A DNA stretch of 64,000 nucleotides from the NCBI GenBank assembly GCA_021234155.1, contig JAJEKV010000002.1:41841203-41905202 (forward strand), in the 5' to 3' direction. The notes beneath the pieces were generated by a model. That model was not told where the DNA came from and made no database searches. It saw only the letters and a list, made by a program, of their open reading frames with translations. This DNA is from Isoetes taiwanensis (taxonomy: Eukaryota; Streptophyta; Lycopodiopsida; Isoetales; Isoetaceae). The stretch's first letter is position 1. Each line of letters starts with the position of its first letter. Shown here in pieces: positions 12,051-23,339 of this stretch. The translations under genes were made by a program, and so were the position numbers.

Positions 12051-12778
12051 AATAATAATAATAATAATATTTATTATCATGCCCCTTTGGACCTTGAGGT
12101 CATGGAGCAGCAAATAAACTTTACATGTCTGGTTGTAATTGAGTCAAAAATAGTCTATGTGACTCAATATTCTTAAAATAACAGCCTAGTTTTTTAGGAT
12201 CCATATCCAGAAGGCTATGAAAATTACGGAAATTAATACCAAACTTTGTACGGAGTCCTGCATATGCTGTACATGACAAAAACACATGTTCCTCGTCTTC
12301 AACAACCCTGTCTGTACACAAAGAGCAAAGCCGTTCATCACGCGGGATGCCAAACCATCTGCCCATCTCTACTTGAAGCTTATGTGAGCCAGTGCGGTAA
12401 CGTGCAACGGTACGCTTCAGGGACAGCGGGATACTTGCTTGAAGGTAGGTCTGATCAGAGTACACAAGCATCGGGTTCACCTCTGACATGTAGAATGTCA
12501 TTTTGGTGCCTGGATTATGCCAGATCCGCTTGAGCACCTGTGACTGCACTATATCCCTTACTCCAATTTCTGAATCCGGCCAGCTTGTTATGTCCCAGCT
12601 GGCTGCCCAATCCAACACTTCTTTGTACCAACCCACATTTACAGATGATTCCAAAGCTCCCTTCGAAATCCTGTCATCACCTAGAGCAGATATCCTGTTT
12701 ACAAATGTAATCGTCTGGATCAATGCCTCTGCTTCCAGAGGTAATAGACCTGCTTCTGCCAACATTATGGGGTATGGT
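12051..12778 (-). mobile_element. 5'-truncated non-LTR retrotransposon (LINE), 3' end
   Basis: A 728-bp insertion into an A unit. The uninterrupted site reads atagaaatat|gtgaatgagc, for example at 8196-8216. On the minus strand it enters inside an open reading frame, has a stop at 12121-12123 and a ~70-bp 3' UTR, and ends in about seven ATT/TTA triplets (12051-12075). A (TTA)n 3' tail and 5' truncation are hallmarks of target-primed reverse transcription. No clear long target duplication is visible. Confidence 0.88.
12121..12777 (-). pseudogene. LINE ORF2 C-terminal end with zinc-knuckle domain
   Basis: The last ~215 codons of a non-LTR retrotransposon polyprotein, downstream of the reverse transcriptase core. 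Visible features are VARYRTGSHKLQVEMGRW followed by a Cys-His motif, CSLC-x9-HVFLSC (C-x2-C-x9-H-x4-C), the zf-RVT-like nucleic-acid-binding end common in plant and algal LINEs. The frame is intact to its stop, so the insertion is young compared with the recombinase copies around it. The reverse transcriptase and endonuclease domains are missing through 5' truncation, so this copy is dead. The frame continues upstream of 12778 only by chance into the host repeat. Confidence 0.88.
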
Positions 12779-15140
12779 GTGAATGAGCATGCAAAACAAC
12801 GTGTGGAAAAACGAATGTGCGTAAGTATCCAATGAGACGGAAAGTATAAGAGCAACAACTGAGATCACAAGGAAAGTACTGATTCAAAAATTAATATTAG
12901 GACAAAATGAGGCTAATATGGGCAAACACCAGATAAGAAATCAAATATACCATTTCCCCGATTAGCACGCCACAAATGACCAAACGCACTGTATAAGTCA
13001 AAAACAATGTATACTTGCAAAAAGACATCGTATAGAAAACACACTGCAAATTACTAATAAAAACCCATGCCAAAGCACCATTCATAAGAGTAAATGTACT
13101 CTGAAAATCCCAAATAATGCTAGAAGCACAAATAACGAGGCAATCACTCCATGGATGCCTGGAAACGAGAAGAAATTGCCTGGTGTCATGCACAAGAACA
13201 ATCCTATGAAAACGATAGTTGTAAGAAATGCTACAACAGTACTTTGACGTAGAAAATGATCGAAAAGAAAACTGTCTACATACCCTTAAGCAAGAACCCC
13301 AACATATAGAATACCTTTGCAAACTCCGGAAACCGGAGACTAACCTCTAGCCCAAGGGCAAGCCAACAAATGCACGCAATTGATAGATGTGTAAGGGAGT
13401 AAAGAAGTGATAAGTGAAAAGTGTGTGAAGAAAGGAAAACGTGAAAAAATATGACAGGAAGACAGAGGTATTGAAGCATAATATAAATGTGAAAGGGAAT
13501 AGAAAGAGAGAAGTTGAAAAAACCATGGTGCGTGAAAAGGTGAGCACCCCTCAATTCGGGGATGCCACCTATTATACCAGCAGGATTACCCTGCGGCCAG
13601 ATGGCCCTGTCATGTGGGCAGGAGCCTCCCACAAGAGAAGGGGGGCGGCCTGGTACAGGAGGCAGGCCGAAAAGAAGGAAGCTACCACAGGATTCGAAGA
13701 CGGTAGGCCGGTAGAAGCCAAAAAACGAGAAAGATGGGCAGGCAGGTAGAAGCCAAAAATAGGTAGAGACAGGGCGAGGCAGGTGGAACGGTGGAGAGGC
13801 CGGAAGAGGGAACGGAGGAGCTTCCTGTGGCAATCCCTAAGCCAAACGGATGGCCCAGACGGCGGTCCAAGAATAGGGGATCTGAGCGAGAACTGAGCAT
13901 GCCATGAGCTACAAACGATCATGGTGCATAGGGATCGGAATCCAGATGGCCCTGTGCCATAGCTCGGATCTGCATGGCGGAACAGGTCCATAAGTAGGCT
14001 GAAACAGTTGTTGTAGATCCCCGAGCCAATCGAGTGGGCCAGAGTTTACTTGCCGGATGTTTGGATCTTTGATGGCGATTCTGCATGGCGGATCTCGCGC
14101 CTTGAGCTCCCGCCCGCACCAATGGCCTGCTAGAACAAGGGAATCAAACCGCTCCTCCCGTCCACCGAAAAAGCGACCCTGCACAAAAATCTGGAGAAGC
14201 ACAAAGAAGAGAGACAGAGAATCGCTTCACGCCCATCTTTGCTATCACAGGATCGAAAAGCAACAAGAGGGATGGCTGCATCGAATCCTCCTAGCCATCG
14301 TAACCAATCCTAAATAAGAATATAGTAGGAGCCACCTAGCCATAGAAACCAGACCAATAGGATGAATCATGCATGACGTTAAAAACTGTGCAAATAAGAA
14401 ACAAAAAAACAATCTGCATAATGAGTCCAAATCACTGAGTCCCGACCAAATGCCCACAAAATCTCGCAGTTGATTGCTCCAAATCGCTCCAAAACATGTG
14501 AAAGCCATATCGGCAGCTGAATGCCAGAGTCATGAAAAAAGATTAGAAAGGAAGACGGGATCAAGGTAGAAAATGGTGGATCCCAGCTCCAATGACTCCC
14601 AAACGCTGCGAAATTCCGAAACAAAGGGCCAGCAACAGTGGCCAGACTCGAACAAAAACCGAAAATGGCAGGGGCTAGTGCGAACAAAGACAACAATAGA
14701 ACAACGAAAAGTACAAGATGAATGGGGATTCCACATGCAAATACCTCAAACAACAGAACAAAGAAAACCTAGAAAATTCATGGTGATTCAACATGCGAAT
14801 ACTACAACAAGCAAAAAATAACAGAATAAAGAGAAATCTACAAGATTAATGGTGATTCATCATGCGAAAACATCAAACAAGAGAATCAAGAAATCTACAA
14901 GAGTCATGGTAATTCCTCATGCAAATACCTCCCACCGTGCAACCAAGAGCAAAATAGAAAAACGAGATCCACCAAAGCACTGATACGGAATTCCAGGCAT
15001 AATGAACAAGAGAAGAAGAAGGCGTACCTTCCAAGAAGGGTAAGAAAACTCGCGAAGAAGATGCCGATGGCGGCGGGGCGTGGAGACGAGGAGCCGAAGG
15101 AGAAGTTCGAGAGGAAATCCATCGGTCGGTCGTTGTCAAT

Positions 15141-16149
15141 TTGAATGAAGTTAACATGGTTTTTTATGTTGTTGTGACAGCTCCTTCTCGCTTGCTCACC
15201 CCCCAGGAGGTTCCCTTTTTCTTTGCGACTTTGCCTTTAGTTTTTTCCTCCCGTGCCCCATCTACTCTTTTGGCTTACTTCGCTATGTTCCGCCGCTTTG
15301 TTGCTTGGTGCCATCTACATGCTGTTCCTTATCTTCCAGCTTCTCCTTTTGTTGTTGCGGCCTTTTTTGCCTCTCTTCATCATCCTCAGATGTCGTCCTC
15401 ATCCATTTCTTCGGCCTCGGCAGCCATATCCTTTTTTCATCAACTTTTCAACCTTCCCTCTCCCGCCATTTTACCTTTACCCTCGTTGGCTCGTCGGTCT
15501 ACCTTTAAATCATGCTTTCGCCCTCCTCGTTACCTTTCTTCCTCTCCTCCCTCGGCATGTTAAACCGATTGTTCTCCACTTTCGCGCATCCTGCGGCTTC
15601 TTTTCCCTCTCGGCCCGCCCGCGCGTTTGTAGTTTCCTTTGCGCTTTTTGCACATCTCGGGAGGCCCTTGCGTTCAATTGGCGTGATCTTTCTTTTCCTT
15701 ATCGCATGTGGATCTTCTTATTAAATCATTCAAAGCGTGGCGAACTTGCCCATGATCATCTCGATTTCTTTAGCTTCGCTTGCCTTCGTTCGCATGCCAC
15801 ATCACTATCCTTGGCGCTGATTTCTACGGTTCTTATCATCTCCTCGATCCTCCATCCGTGACCCCTCTTTTTAGTTCCTCTCCTTCTTCTTTGCGGCCTT
15901 TATCCTATCCATTTGCTTTCGAGGGTGGTGGCGGGGAGTGTCTTCTTGCTATAGGCTTGAATCCATCCCGATATGGTACTCATTAAATTTCGTCGCGGAG
16001 GGGCTTCGGCGGCTTGCCCTTTCGGGGAGTTCCACATGATGCTTTGCGGCGCGCACTCCGCGGTCGTTGGCGCTCCTCTTCTTCTCACTCTCTCGCTATG
16101 TGCCCAGCGACCCAACTCAACACACAGGTTTTTGGCGCCGGGTTTATAG
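15141..16149 (+). pseudogene. Tyrosine recombinase (A copy 4), N-terminal domain open, rest frameshifted
   Basis: The usual first ATG is lost at the junction, and an internal Met at 15141 is the first available. About 110 codons stay open and show STLLAYFAMFRRFVAWC, LPASP, the AISFFHQLFNLPSP helix and a basic stretch, that is a complete core-binding domain. Further on, box I (EALAFNWRDLSF) is in another frame, and the HxxR and Tyr boxes are in yet others. The final stop, TAG 16147-16149, matches the other A copies. It was probably a full gene before small indels accumulated or were introduced in sequencing. Confidence 0.75.
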
Positions 16150-16192
16150 TTAAGGAAGTCCTTTGGTAGTCGGTCGGTTTTGTGTTCAAGGA

Positions 16193-16248
16193 GTCCTTTC
16201 CCAATCCCATCGATCCGAAAGCCATCGGATCGCCATTCGGGAAAGGAC
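16193..16248. repeat. Unit palindrome, A/B junction
   Basis: GTCCTTTCCC..GGGAAAGGAC outer arms around CGATCCGA..TCGGATCG inner arms. It sits 43 bp after the recombinase stop. The sequence changes from A plus-strand to B minus-strand immediately at its right edge, so the palindrome is the inversion point. Confidence 0.85.
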
Positions 16249-16254
16249 GAAAGC

Positions 16255-16690
16255 ACATAGCGAGAGTGAGAAGAAGAAGAGCCAGCGGCCGCGAGCACGC
16301 CGCCGCCATGTGGAACTCCCCGAAGAAGAATACTGAAGCTCCTCCGCCGACTTCGTCAATGAGTACCATATTGGGATGGGTCTAAGCCGATAGCCGTAAG
16401 ACACTCCCGCCACCACCCCGAAAGCGCTTGGATAAGATAAAGGACGAAAAGAAGAAGGCGAGGAACAAAAAAGAATGCCGCCGAGGGGAGGATCGAGGAG
16501 AGGATAAGAACCGGTAGAAATCAAAGGTGAAGGATAGTGACAGTAGGCGTGCGAACGGCTGGCAAGCGAAAGCTAAAGAAATGGTATGACCCCGGAGCCG
16601 CTTGGTCGCCAGCTTTGGAGGACGACGAATAAGAATATCAACATGCGACAAGGAAAAAGAAAGATCACGGAAGCTACACGTGATGAACCG
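16255..16690 (-). pseudogene. Tyrosine recombinase, B type, catalytic half, broken
   Basis: On the minus strand the pieces RDLSF-like, SHVDILIRR, FDFYRFLSSPRSS and the segment before HxxR appear in different frames, with HSK and HxxR disrupted. It is about 85% similar by eye to the A catalytic domain. The 3' end is missing, as the copy stops at the palindrome junction before the last codons. Its mirror copy is at 33919-34444. Confidence 0.6.
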
Positions 16691-16774
16691 AGAACCCGCA
16701 AATGCGAGCGTGGGGAGAAAATGAAGTCAAGAAAAAGAGACGGGCGCCGCTATGGATGGTATCGCCTTAACGAC

Positions 16775-17030
16775 CTGAAAAAGGAAAGGACATTAGAGAA
16801 AAAAACAATGAAAAGAAAAGCACGCCATGATGGCGAATCTAAGGAAGCGCCCCGGCAACAAGGCGATGAAAAAACAAATCACGTCAATGCGTGCAATGCA
16901 CCTATGATATGAATGCAGAGCACGGACTGTCAATATTCGGGAAAAGAGGTCAAACCATAAACCAGATAAAGGAAGATGAATATCAAGAGTGGTAAAAGGT
17001 GAACCTAAAAAGCAACGTCTCAAAGCTTAC
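16775..17030 (-). other. Putative spliceosomal intron in B unit
   Basis: On the minus strand: ACTG|GTAAGC at 17030, a CTAAT branch-point-like motif and a pyrimidine tract, then TTTTTCAG ending at 16775. The length is 256 bp. It lies just upstream of the B recombinase catalytic half. The exon beyond the acceptor meets an in-frame stop in the frame leading to RDLSF, so either another acceptor is used or the copy is decayed. The mirror copy is at 33660-33918. Confidence 0.3.
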
Positions 17031-19788
17031 CAGTACAAGACATACACCAACGAATGAGCCGACAGAGGAATGACAATAAGAAAAAAAGAGGTTGACAACA
17101 AGAAGTCTAAAGCAAAGAAGTTCATAATGAGGAGAGTGAAAATGCCAAGGTCCGGTTCAGGGTAGCATAGGAGAAACGGGTAGTGATGTCAGAAGACAAA
17201 TACCATATGCAGAAAGCCGTGAATAAAGGCCCCACTAGGAAAACAAACTTTGGCAAACGAGGGATGAGATCGAAGAAGAGAATGTAGACATACTAGCACC
17301 GAGCAAAAGGAAGGTCAAGAAGGAAACTAAAGGTAATTCGGAGCACAACGTAAAAGAAAAATGAGGCGTAACTCCATAAACTATAAGCCCAGCCACCGCG
17401 AAACCGCCAGGTGTCGAGTCAGGTGACGAAGCGCCTAGCGAGGGTGAGATGAAGAGGAGTGCAAACGACCGTGAGCGCGAGAAGAACGGGAACATATAGA
17501 AGGCACCCATTAACGAGTAAGAAGAACAAGAATGTGCATAACGGCGAAGCGGCAAACTGCAAAACTACAAGCACCCAAATTGATGTGAGTGAGCCCATGA
17601 ACAAATCAACAAGAAAATAACCACAGACAAGAGCCCAACGGCTAGAAAAAGTGTAAAACACGACCGCCTTAATAACAACATGAACAATGCTATAATCCCC
17701 AAAACCGCATCAGATTATATACCGACAAAAAGCAGAATACGAAAAATGATCGACCCTAGAGAAAATGGAAAATACCCACATACATGTATCTAGATAAAAT
17801 TGAGTAAGCCACCACGTGATGAAAAATCATCGAACACATAGAAAAAAGGCATGTATCTAAGCAAAACGGAGGAGCCATAGCCCATAAAGAACCAATAGAA
17901 TAAAAATCATCTAACCCATAGAAAAAATGCATGTATCTAGGCAAAATGAAGGAGCCACTATATGATGCAAAAAATATTCCCATTGATCGTATGCTAAGAC
18001 AAGAAACCGCCAAAAAGTAGGTCCCATTACGCCTAGCAATGTCAAGGCAACTCTAGATGCATAAATGATGAAGACATTAAATTGAGAAGAGAACCCCAAG
18101 CAACATATGGAATACTTGGAACACAAGCCATGTAGCAATATTGAAAATAACTAAGATGGCATACACAAGTCAAGTAACAATATTTTAACAAGCCGGCAAT
18201 GACGAGAAAAAGACAAAGTGCAACACCGCAAATGTGGTGAATAAATCTCGAGACAATAAAAAGAATGAAACCATGAGAATGCAACATATAAAATAGAAAA
18301 AACAAAGACAACCTGGCCCGAGGAAACAACACATAGGCCACAGAAAAAAACTAAAGTGAAAATCACGGGGCGAAACACAAATAAGAAAATCAACCGAATA
18401 ACCCGGACAAGCTGTTGAAGAGTCGCGGTTGCATCAAAAACAAGATAAACCACAAGAGCAAAAAAAATAAACTCAACAACTATGGGAAACCTAGAGCGTG
18501 AAGATAAAACCACCCGAATAACATTACCACCACGAGCCAAATGTAGTGCATCACACCTACGAGGACAAAAGATAAAACCCAAACCACCATGGGGAAACCT
18601 AAGCCTTGAAAAAGAATGCCATAGATAACCACATGGGAACCACAATATAAAAAATAACATACAAAAGAGATACATGTCGGAGAAATAACATGCAATTGAG
18701 GCCATACTGCAACCTACCATGGAAATGGAATGCATCAATGTAAAAAAGACAAATGCAACCCGAAAGATGAGGGCCACAAATCGATAGGCAATAAAAAGAT
18801 AATAAACCATGGACAGCAGCGTAGGATTATGAAAACAAGACAACATCCCAAGTAAACGACCACAAGACGAACATGAGGCAAAAAGTGAGCTAGAACATAA
18901 ACAAGAAAAAAAACAGCGCGAGGAGAACATAGACCCATTTAAATAGTATGGTGCATCGAATCCACAATAAAAACACAATTGCAAAGGATAAAAAGCCGAA
19001 AACAACCATGAAAAAGCCTCAAATTCCAAGGATAATGTCACATATATAAAAATTAGATGTCCATCAACTTGGAAAAAGTAACAAACGAAAAAGATAACAT
19101 GGGAGGGAAAAACTACCCCCTAAAACAAAAGCCCCTAAATGCATATGCGATGAAAGGCAATTATGAATAAGACATGAGAAAAACACAGAAATCGAGAACC
19201 CCGCATAGAAAAAAGAAAAGGGACAAACACCGAAGAATCAACAATAGAGTCTAATTATCAAAACGTGTAGAATCCAACAAAAAAAGACATAACACAAATA
19301 CTGGATTCCCAATTATTCAAAAAAAAGAGTCAACAACTAGAGAGCCGCAAATGACAGAGGTGGCGAGTCGAAAACACAATATAGGCAATAACATGAAAAA
19401 AGGAAAATGAAACCATGGCAATGCAACGTACAGAATATGAAAAACAACAGCGCACATGGATAACAACATCCCAAGGAAGTTACAACATAGGCCACAAAAT
19501 TGAATCGAAGCAAAACACAAGCAACCCCAATAGTGCATAAAACGTTGAAAATAGTGTGGTGCATCGCATGCCAAGATAAAAATGCAACTCAAAAGGATGC
19601 TTAACGTAAAAGGCAGAAACAAGCATAGGAAAGCATAGAGTTCGTAGGATGATGCCACATAAAAAGATACATAGTCAACCATAACGAAAAATAACACATG
19701 AAAAGATAGACAGCCGAGGCAAGAACCATCCCATTACAAAATCCCCTAGGTGGTGCATGCATGATAACAACCCATAGGGACCCGCAAT

Positions 19789-20085
19789 AGAACCACGTCA
19801 TTGGAAGGTTTATGCCAAACATGGAAAGAGACGTAAACAAAGTGCATGATTTCATAACCATAAGACCGCGTCATTCGAATGTTGATGATCCAAACATGAA
19901 AAGAGACATAAAACAAGTGCATTACTCCCTATCCATGAGACCACGTCATTTTAATGTTTGTGAACCAAAAACACGAAAAGACATAAAGCAAGTGCACGAT
20001 TCCATATCCCTAACCCACGTCACCTGAATGTTTATAATCCAAACAGAAAAAGAGACATAAAACAAGTGGATTAGTCCATATTATT
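19789..20085. repeat. 75-bp tandem repeat, about four copies, each with TGACGTGG
   Basis: Each repeat carries CCACGTCA (19793, 19941, 20015) or CCGCGTCA (19866) on this strand, at 73-75 bp spacing. Because 75 is a multiple of three, the plus strand has an open 71-codon frame (19812-20027) of 25-residue repeats, with the pattern PNMxRDxxxVH..RPRHxNV. The other B copies keep it. TGACG/ACGTGG resembles bZIP binding cores. Whether it is regulatory or coding is undecided. Confidence 0.7.
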
Positions 20086-22865
20086 CGACGGAGGGTATCG
20101 CCATCACGACGATGACAAAGCACAGATAAGAAAAAGGAGGAAAAAACCCAACCACCATAAAAAAGCCTCAAATTCAAAGGATAATGTTACATATATAAAA
20201 ACTAGATGTCCATCAACTTGGAAAAGGTAACATACGAAAGAGATAACATGGGAGGGAAAAACCACCCCCTAAAACAAAAGCCCATTCTAATGCAATTATG
20301 AATAAGACATGAGAAAAACATAACAATCGAGAACCCCGCATAGGAAAAAGAAAAGGGACACCCAAATGATGGAAAATATAATGTAAATGGGACTCGTAAT
20401 TCCTTCCGAGGGTATATGTAAAGGGGGCATAAGATAACCGATGTAACCAGTATAAAAATCAAAGGCTATAAAAAGGCCGTGATAAGTAAAATAGGGAGCA
20501 TAAGACAAATAGTAACCGATGGAGAAAATATGCGAAAAAAAAAGGAACAAACGCCCGGATAAATGAGATGATCCAATGAATATAGGCAAATGATCATGCA
20601 TATCATAGAGTCAAAAGTTTCAGTAAGCACGAATGAGAAGAATAAGATGCCAAACCCATAATTAAAAGCAAATACCAAACCCAATCCCCATGAACAATAG
20701 TTGAAAATAATTATGTAGACAACTAACTAAAACATAAAACGACTTGAACAATGCCAAAGCAATAAGATGAAGGTGAAAACCCCGATGGTAACACGTATAA
20801 AGGCAACCGCGTCGATGATGAACAAGAAAACACCAAGCCAGTGAGGCAACAGCATCAAAAATACGACATGGACAAGAATGCGAAAGGAACTGAAACCACC
20901 GTAATGTGCCGTATGCCTAAAAACAAGGAAAACAACGTGCGAGACCAACCTTTCAAAGGGAAAATACAGCAGGACAACAAATGAACTTAACCAAAGCACA
21001 GTCAAGACGCAAAGGAAATCGAACGCCAATAATGTATAGTACAAATAATGTCGAACTAGTGTGATAGAGCGCAAATTCAAATGATGCCCAACAGAAAAAA
21101 TCGAACAACCTATGGTTCATAAGAGGATGCCAACATATAAAGAAACCTTCATTGTCAACCAAATGTGGAAAAAAGTAAAAAAGCAACACAAAGAATGAGA
21201 TAAAAGCCCAAGTCCAAACCCATAAAACATCCCATCAGAAAGCCCCTATAGGGGCAAAGAACAAGAAGTAAAAGAAAGCACATATAGAAGCTTAAACCCA
21301 CATGATTTTGGCGTGTAAGATCCCACACCGAACAATATAACATTAAAAAAGCAAAACAATCCATATTATTCAATATTATTCAAAGTGGCATCAACACCCC
21401 TACAATGCCAAACCACAAAACACAAAACACGTCTCGCAGAGATCAGGGACAATCACGCAAAATTTCTATTATCTCACGAATGGTGACAAGAACCTGCAAG
21501 CCGATTGAATGGAGGCCAAGAGGGGCTGGAAAAAAACATGCAAGAACGAGTGGCAGCCAAAATCCAGCAAAACTAGCGAGCCCAAAGGGGAACAGCCAAG
21601 AATACAACAGAATACCGGTGTAAAATAAGCGAAACATAAGTACCAGAGGAGAGCCAGAATCGCCAGATTTTGACGGCACAGCAACAAGAGGAGGCAAACC
21701 CGACCAGAAACCCGCAAGCCAAGGTTGAATGATCTGCAGACAGCGCCCATGCTCCAAGGAGGCAGCAGAAAAACCCCCAATTTCGACCCAAGGGAAGCGA
21801 CTCATGGTGAAGGAGGAGGAAATCTAGGGAACAAAGGCGAGCAGAGGCTGGGATAGCGGGAAACGGATCACAAAAGGCAGATACAGGTAAGGGCAAGATG
21901 AGATAGAATGAGCAAACGTGTCCCAGGCCACGGCCATGCAAGAGAGGCTCAGAAGATAGATAGAAGCGCGGAGCTGAGGGAAACACCGAGGCAAAAGAGC
22001 AACCCATCCAGACAAGAAATGGAACGATGGAATGAGAATGAAGGGAGCCAAGATCACTGATAAGCCCAAGCAGGAAAGGGCTCAAGAGAGGATGAAACCG
22101 AAACCAGAGAGCAAGGGCAGACCCGAAAATGCAGAGAAGAAGCCCGAAGCAATCGCCCAAAGTGAACCAGGGGATGGATCAAGGGAAATCGAGGAATAGG
22201 AAGAAGCATGCGCAACCAACGCCCAGTCCGCCCAACACCGAAAAATTGCTCCACACAGGAAATACCCAGAACATACAAGGGAACCCGATCAAACCATTCA
22301 ACAGAACTCAACCAAGAGCCCAAAAACGAACCCATCAAACCCGAACATGCAAAACATAACTTAAGCCCATCATTACACTTCCACCACGGCCGTCTCATAA
22401 CCAACAAAGAGCCTATGCACCAAAACTCAACATGCGAATAACCATAGAAGAGCTATGTGATGCCAAATAGAAACAACAGAAAGAAAGAGAAGCCATGCAT
22501 GACGAAGATAAACTATAGAACAAATCTGGAGAATCAGGCTGAGCATGTAAGAGAAGGGAGCGTGAAGAAACTCGCCAGGCAGGTGCGGGCGGCGAGGAGG
22601 GGAAACACGAGACTGGTGGAGAAGCTGGTGAAGAAATCTATTAGTTGAAGGGCCAGATCCTCTTCTCTCTCAGCAGTACCTTATTCTCTTTGAAGTGTTT
22701 CCAGGCAGGGGAGGGGCTTCTTCCTGCCTGGTTTGGCCAATTTGGCGTTTCTTTCATGCTGTCCTTTCTCGGCCTTTAGCCTTCATCCTGTGACCTTCGT
22801 CCTCGATCCTAGTTTGTTAAGGAAGTCCTTTGGTATTCGGGCGGTTTGTTGGTTTCATGCGAGTT

Positions 22866-22916
22866 CCATTCTAGAATCCCATCGATCCGAGACATCGGAT
22901 CGCCATTCTAGAATGG
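22866..22916. repeat. Unit palindrome, C version
   Basis: Outer arms CCATTCTAGAAT/ATTCTAGAATGG and inner arms CGATCCGA/TCGGATCG around gaca. Same layout as the A palindrome, with different but still complementary outer arms. Confidence 0.85.
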
Positions 22917-23258
22917 GGCGAAACACGCGATGCTTTGCATGCATCGCGGGCGGGCGCATGCCGTGGTTGGGAGTTCGCTATTTTAGGCGGCGTTTACGCC
23001 CGACTTCTCATCGCGCTTCCTCTTCTCTCTCAGTGATTACCTTATTCTCTTTGAACCCACCCTCCCCCTTCTTTGTTATTGTATTTTTTATCCATTGTGC
23101 ACGCCGCATAATCAACCCCTCCACTCACGGGAGGTTTGTTTTGTCTTGTTGTTTTGTTGGTGATGTGCAGGTACAGGTTAGCGAGCGGCATCTATTTCGA
23201 CTTTTCCATTCGTGGGTTTTGGGAGCGATTTTTATGCCTTACGTTTGTCCAAGCCCCT

Positions 23259-23339
23259 TGCCGACGGCTTATCACTAGGGTTTTTCCTCGAAAACCCGAA
23301 AGGGCGGGGTTTTTTAATCCCGGTGATAAGCTTTCGGCA
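23259..23339. repeat. C-type long stem-loop
   Basis: TGCCGA/TCGGCA, a 2-nt interruption, then GCTTATCAC/GTGATAAGC (9 bp, perfect) closing a ~48-base loop that is almost the same as in A units (GGGTTTTTCCTCGAAAACCC ... GGGCGGGGTTTTTTAATCCC). The loop can form either GGGTTTT/AAAACCC or AAAACCC/GGGGTTTT. Confidence 0.8.

Larger units (their letters stand above)
11074..15130 (-). repeat. Subfamily A unit without recombinase, minus strand
   Basis: Runs from A interior (matching 3720 downward in the plus-strand unit) to the start of the head at 15130, where it meets a plus-strand recombinase copy. It is interrupted by the LINE at 12051-12778. From 12779 to about 13550 it is nearly identical to 8210-8980 and 58250-59010. 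The GCATG repeat of the head lies at about 14720-14930. No gene of its own is recognised. Confidence 0.8.
15131..16250 (+). repeat. Subfamily A recombinase plus palindrome, plus strand
   Basis: Begins at ttgtcaatttgaatgaag, where the preceding minus-strand head ends in ...cggtcg. The shared tcg is a 3-base microhomology. It carries the recombinase gene and the palindrome 16193-16248, which is also the breakpoint into the next, oppositely oriented B unit. Confidence 0.8.
14895..22602. repeat. Left arm of a ~7.7-kb inverted repeat
   Basis: The reverse complement of this whole stretch (A head piece, A recombinase with palindrome, B recombinase, B interior, B head) recurs at 28037-35768 with the same internal junctions at 15130/35545 and 16248/34445. 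Differences are small indels and short substitutions, mostly in the recombinase parts. The arms are separated by 5.4 kb of other family pieces. Confidence 0.8.
16251..22656 (-). repeat. Subfamily B unit, minus strand
   Basis: Contains, left to right, a B recombinase 3' part (16255-16690), a putative intron (16775-17030), interior to about 21400 with the 75-bp TGACGTGG repeats (19789-20085), and the B head to 22656. The minus strand is T-rich. No protein other than the recombinase is recognised. The short frames at 17235-17660 and 20200-22400 carry no motif I can name and behave as translations of T-rich DNA. Confidence 0.75.

Noticed and set aside
22733-23278. A 181-codon frame across the C tail
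   Set aside because: It runs through the palindrome and 361-bp repeat boundary, has no recognised domain, and is not kept in frame in the tandem copies at 35770-36461.
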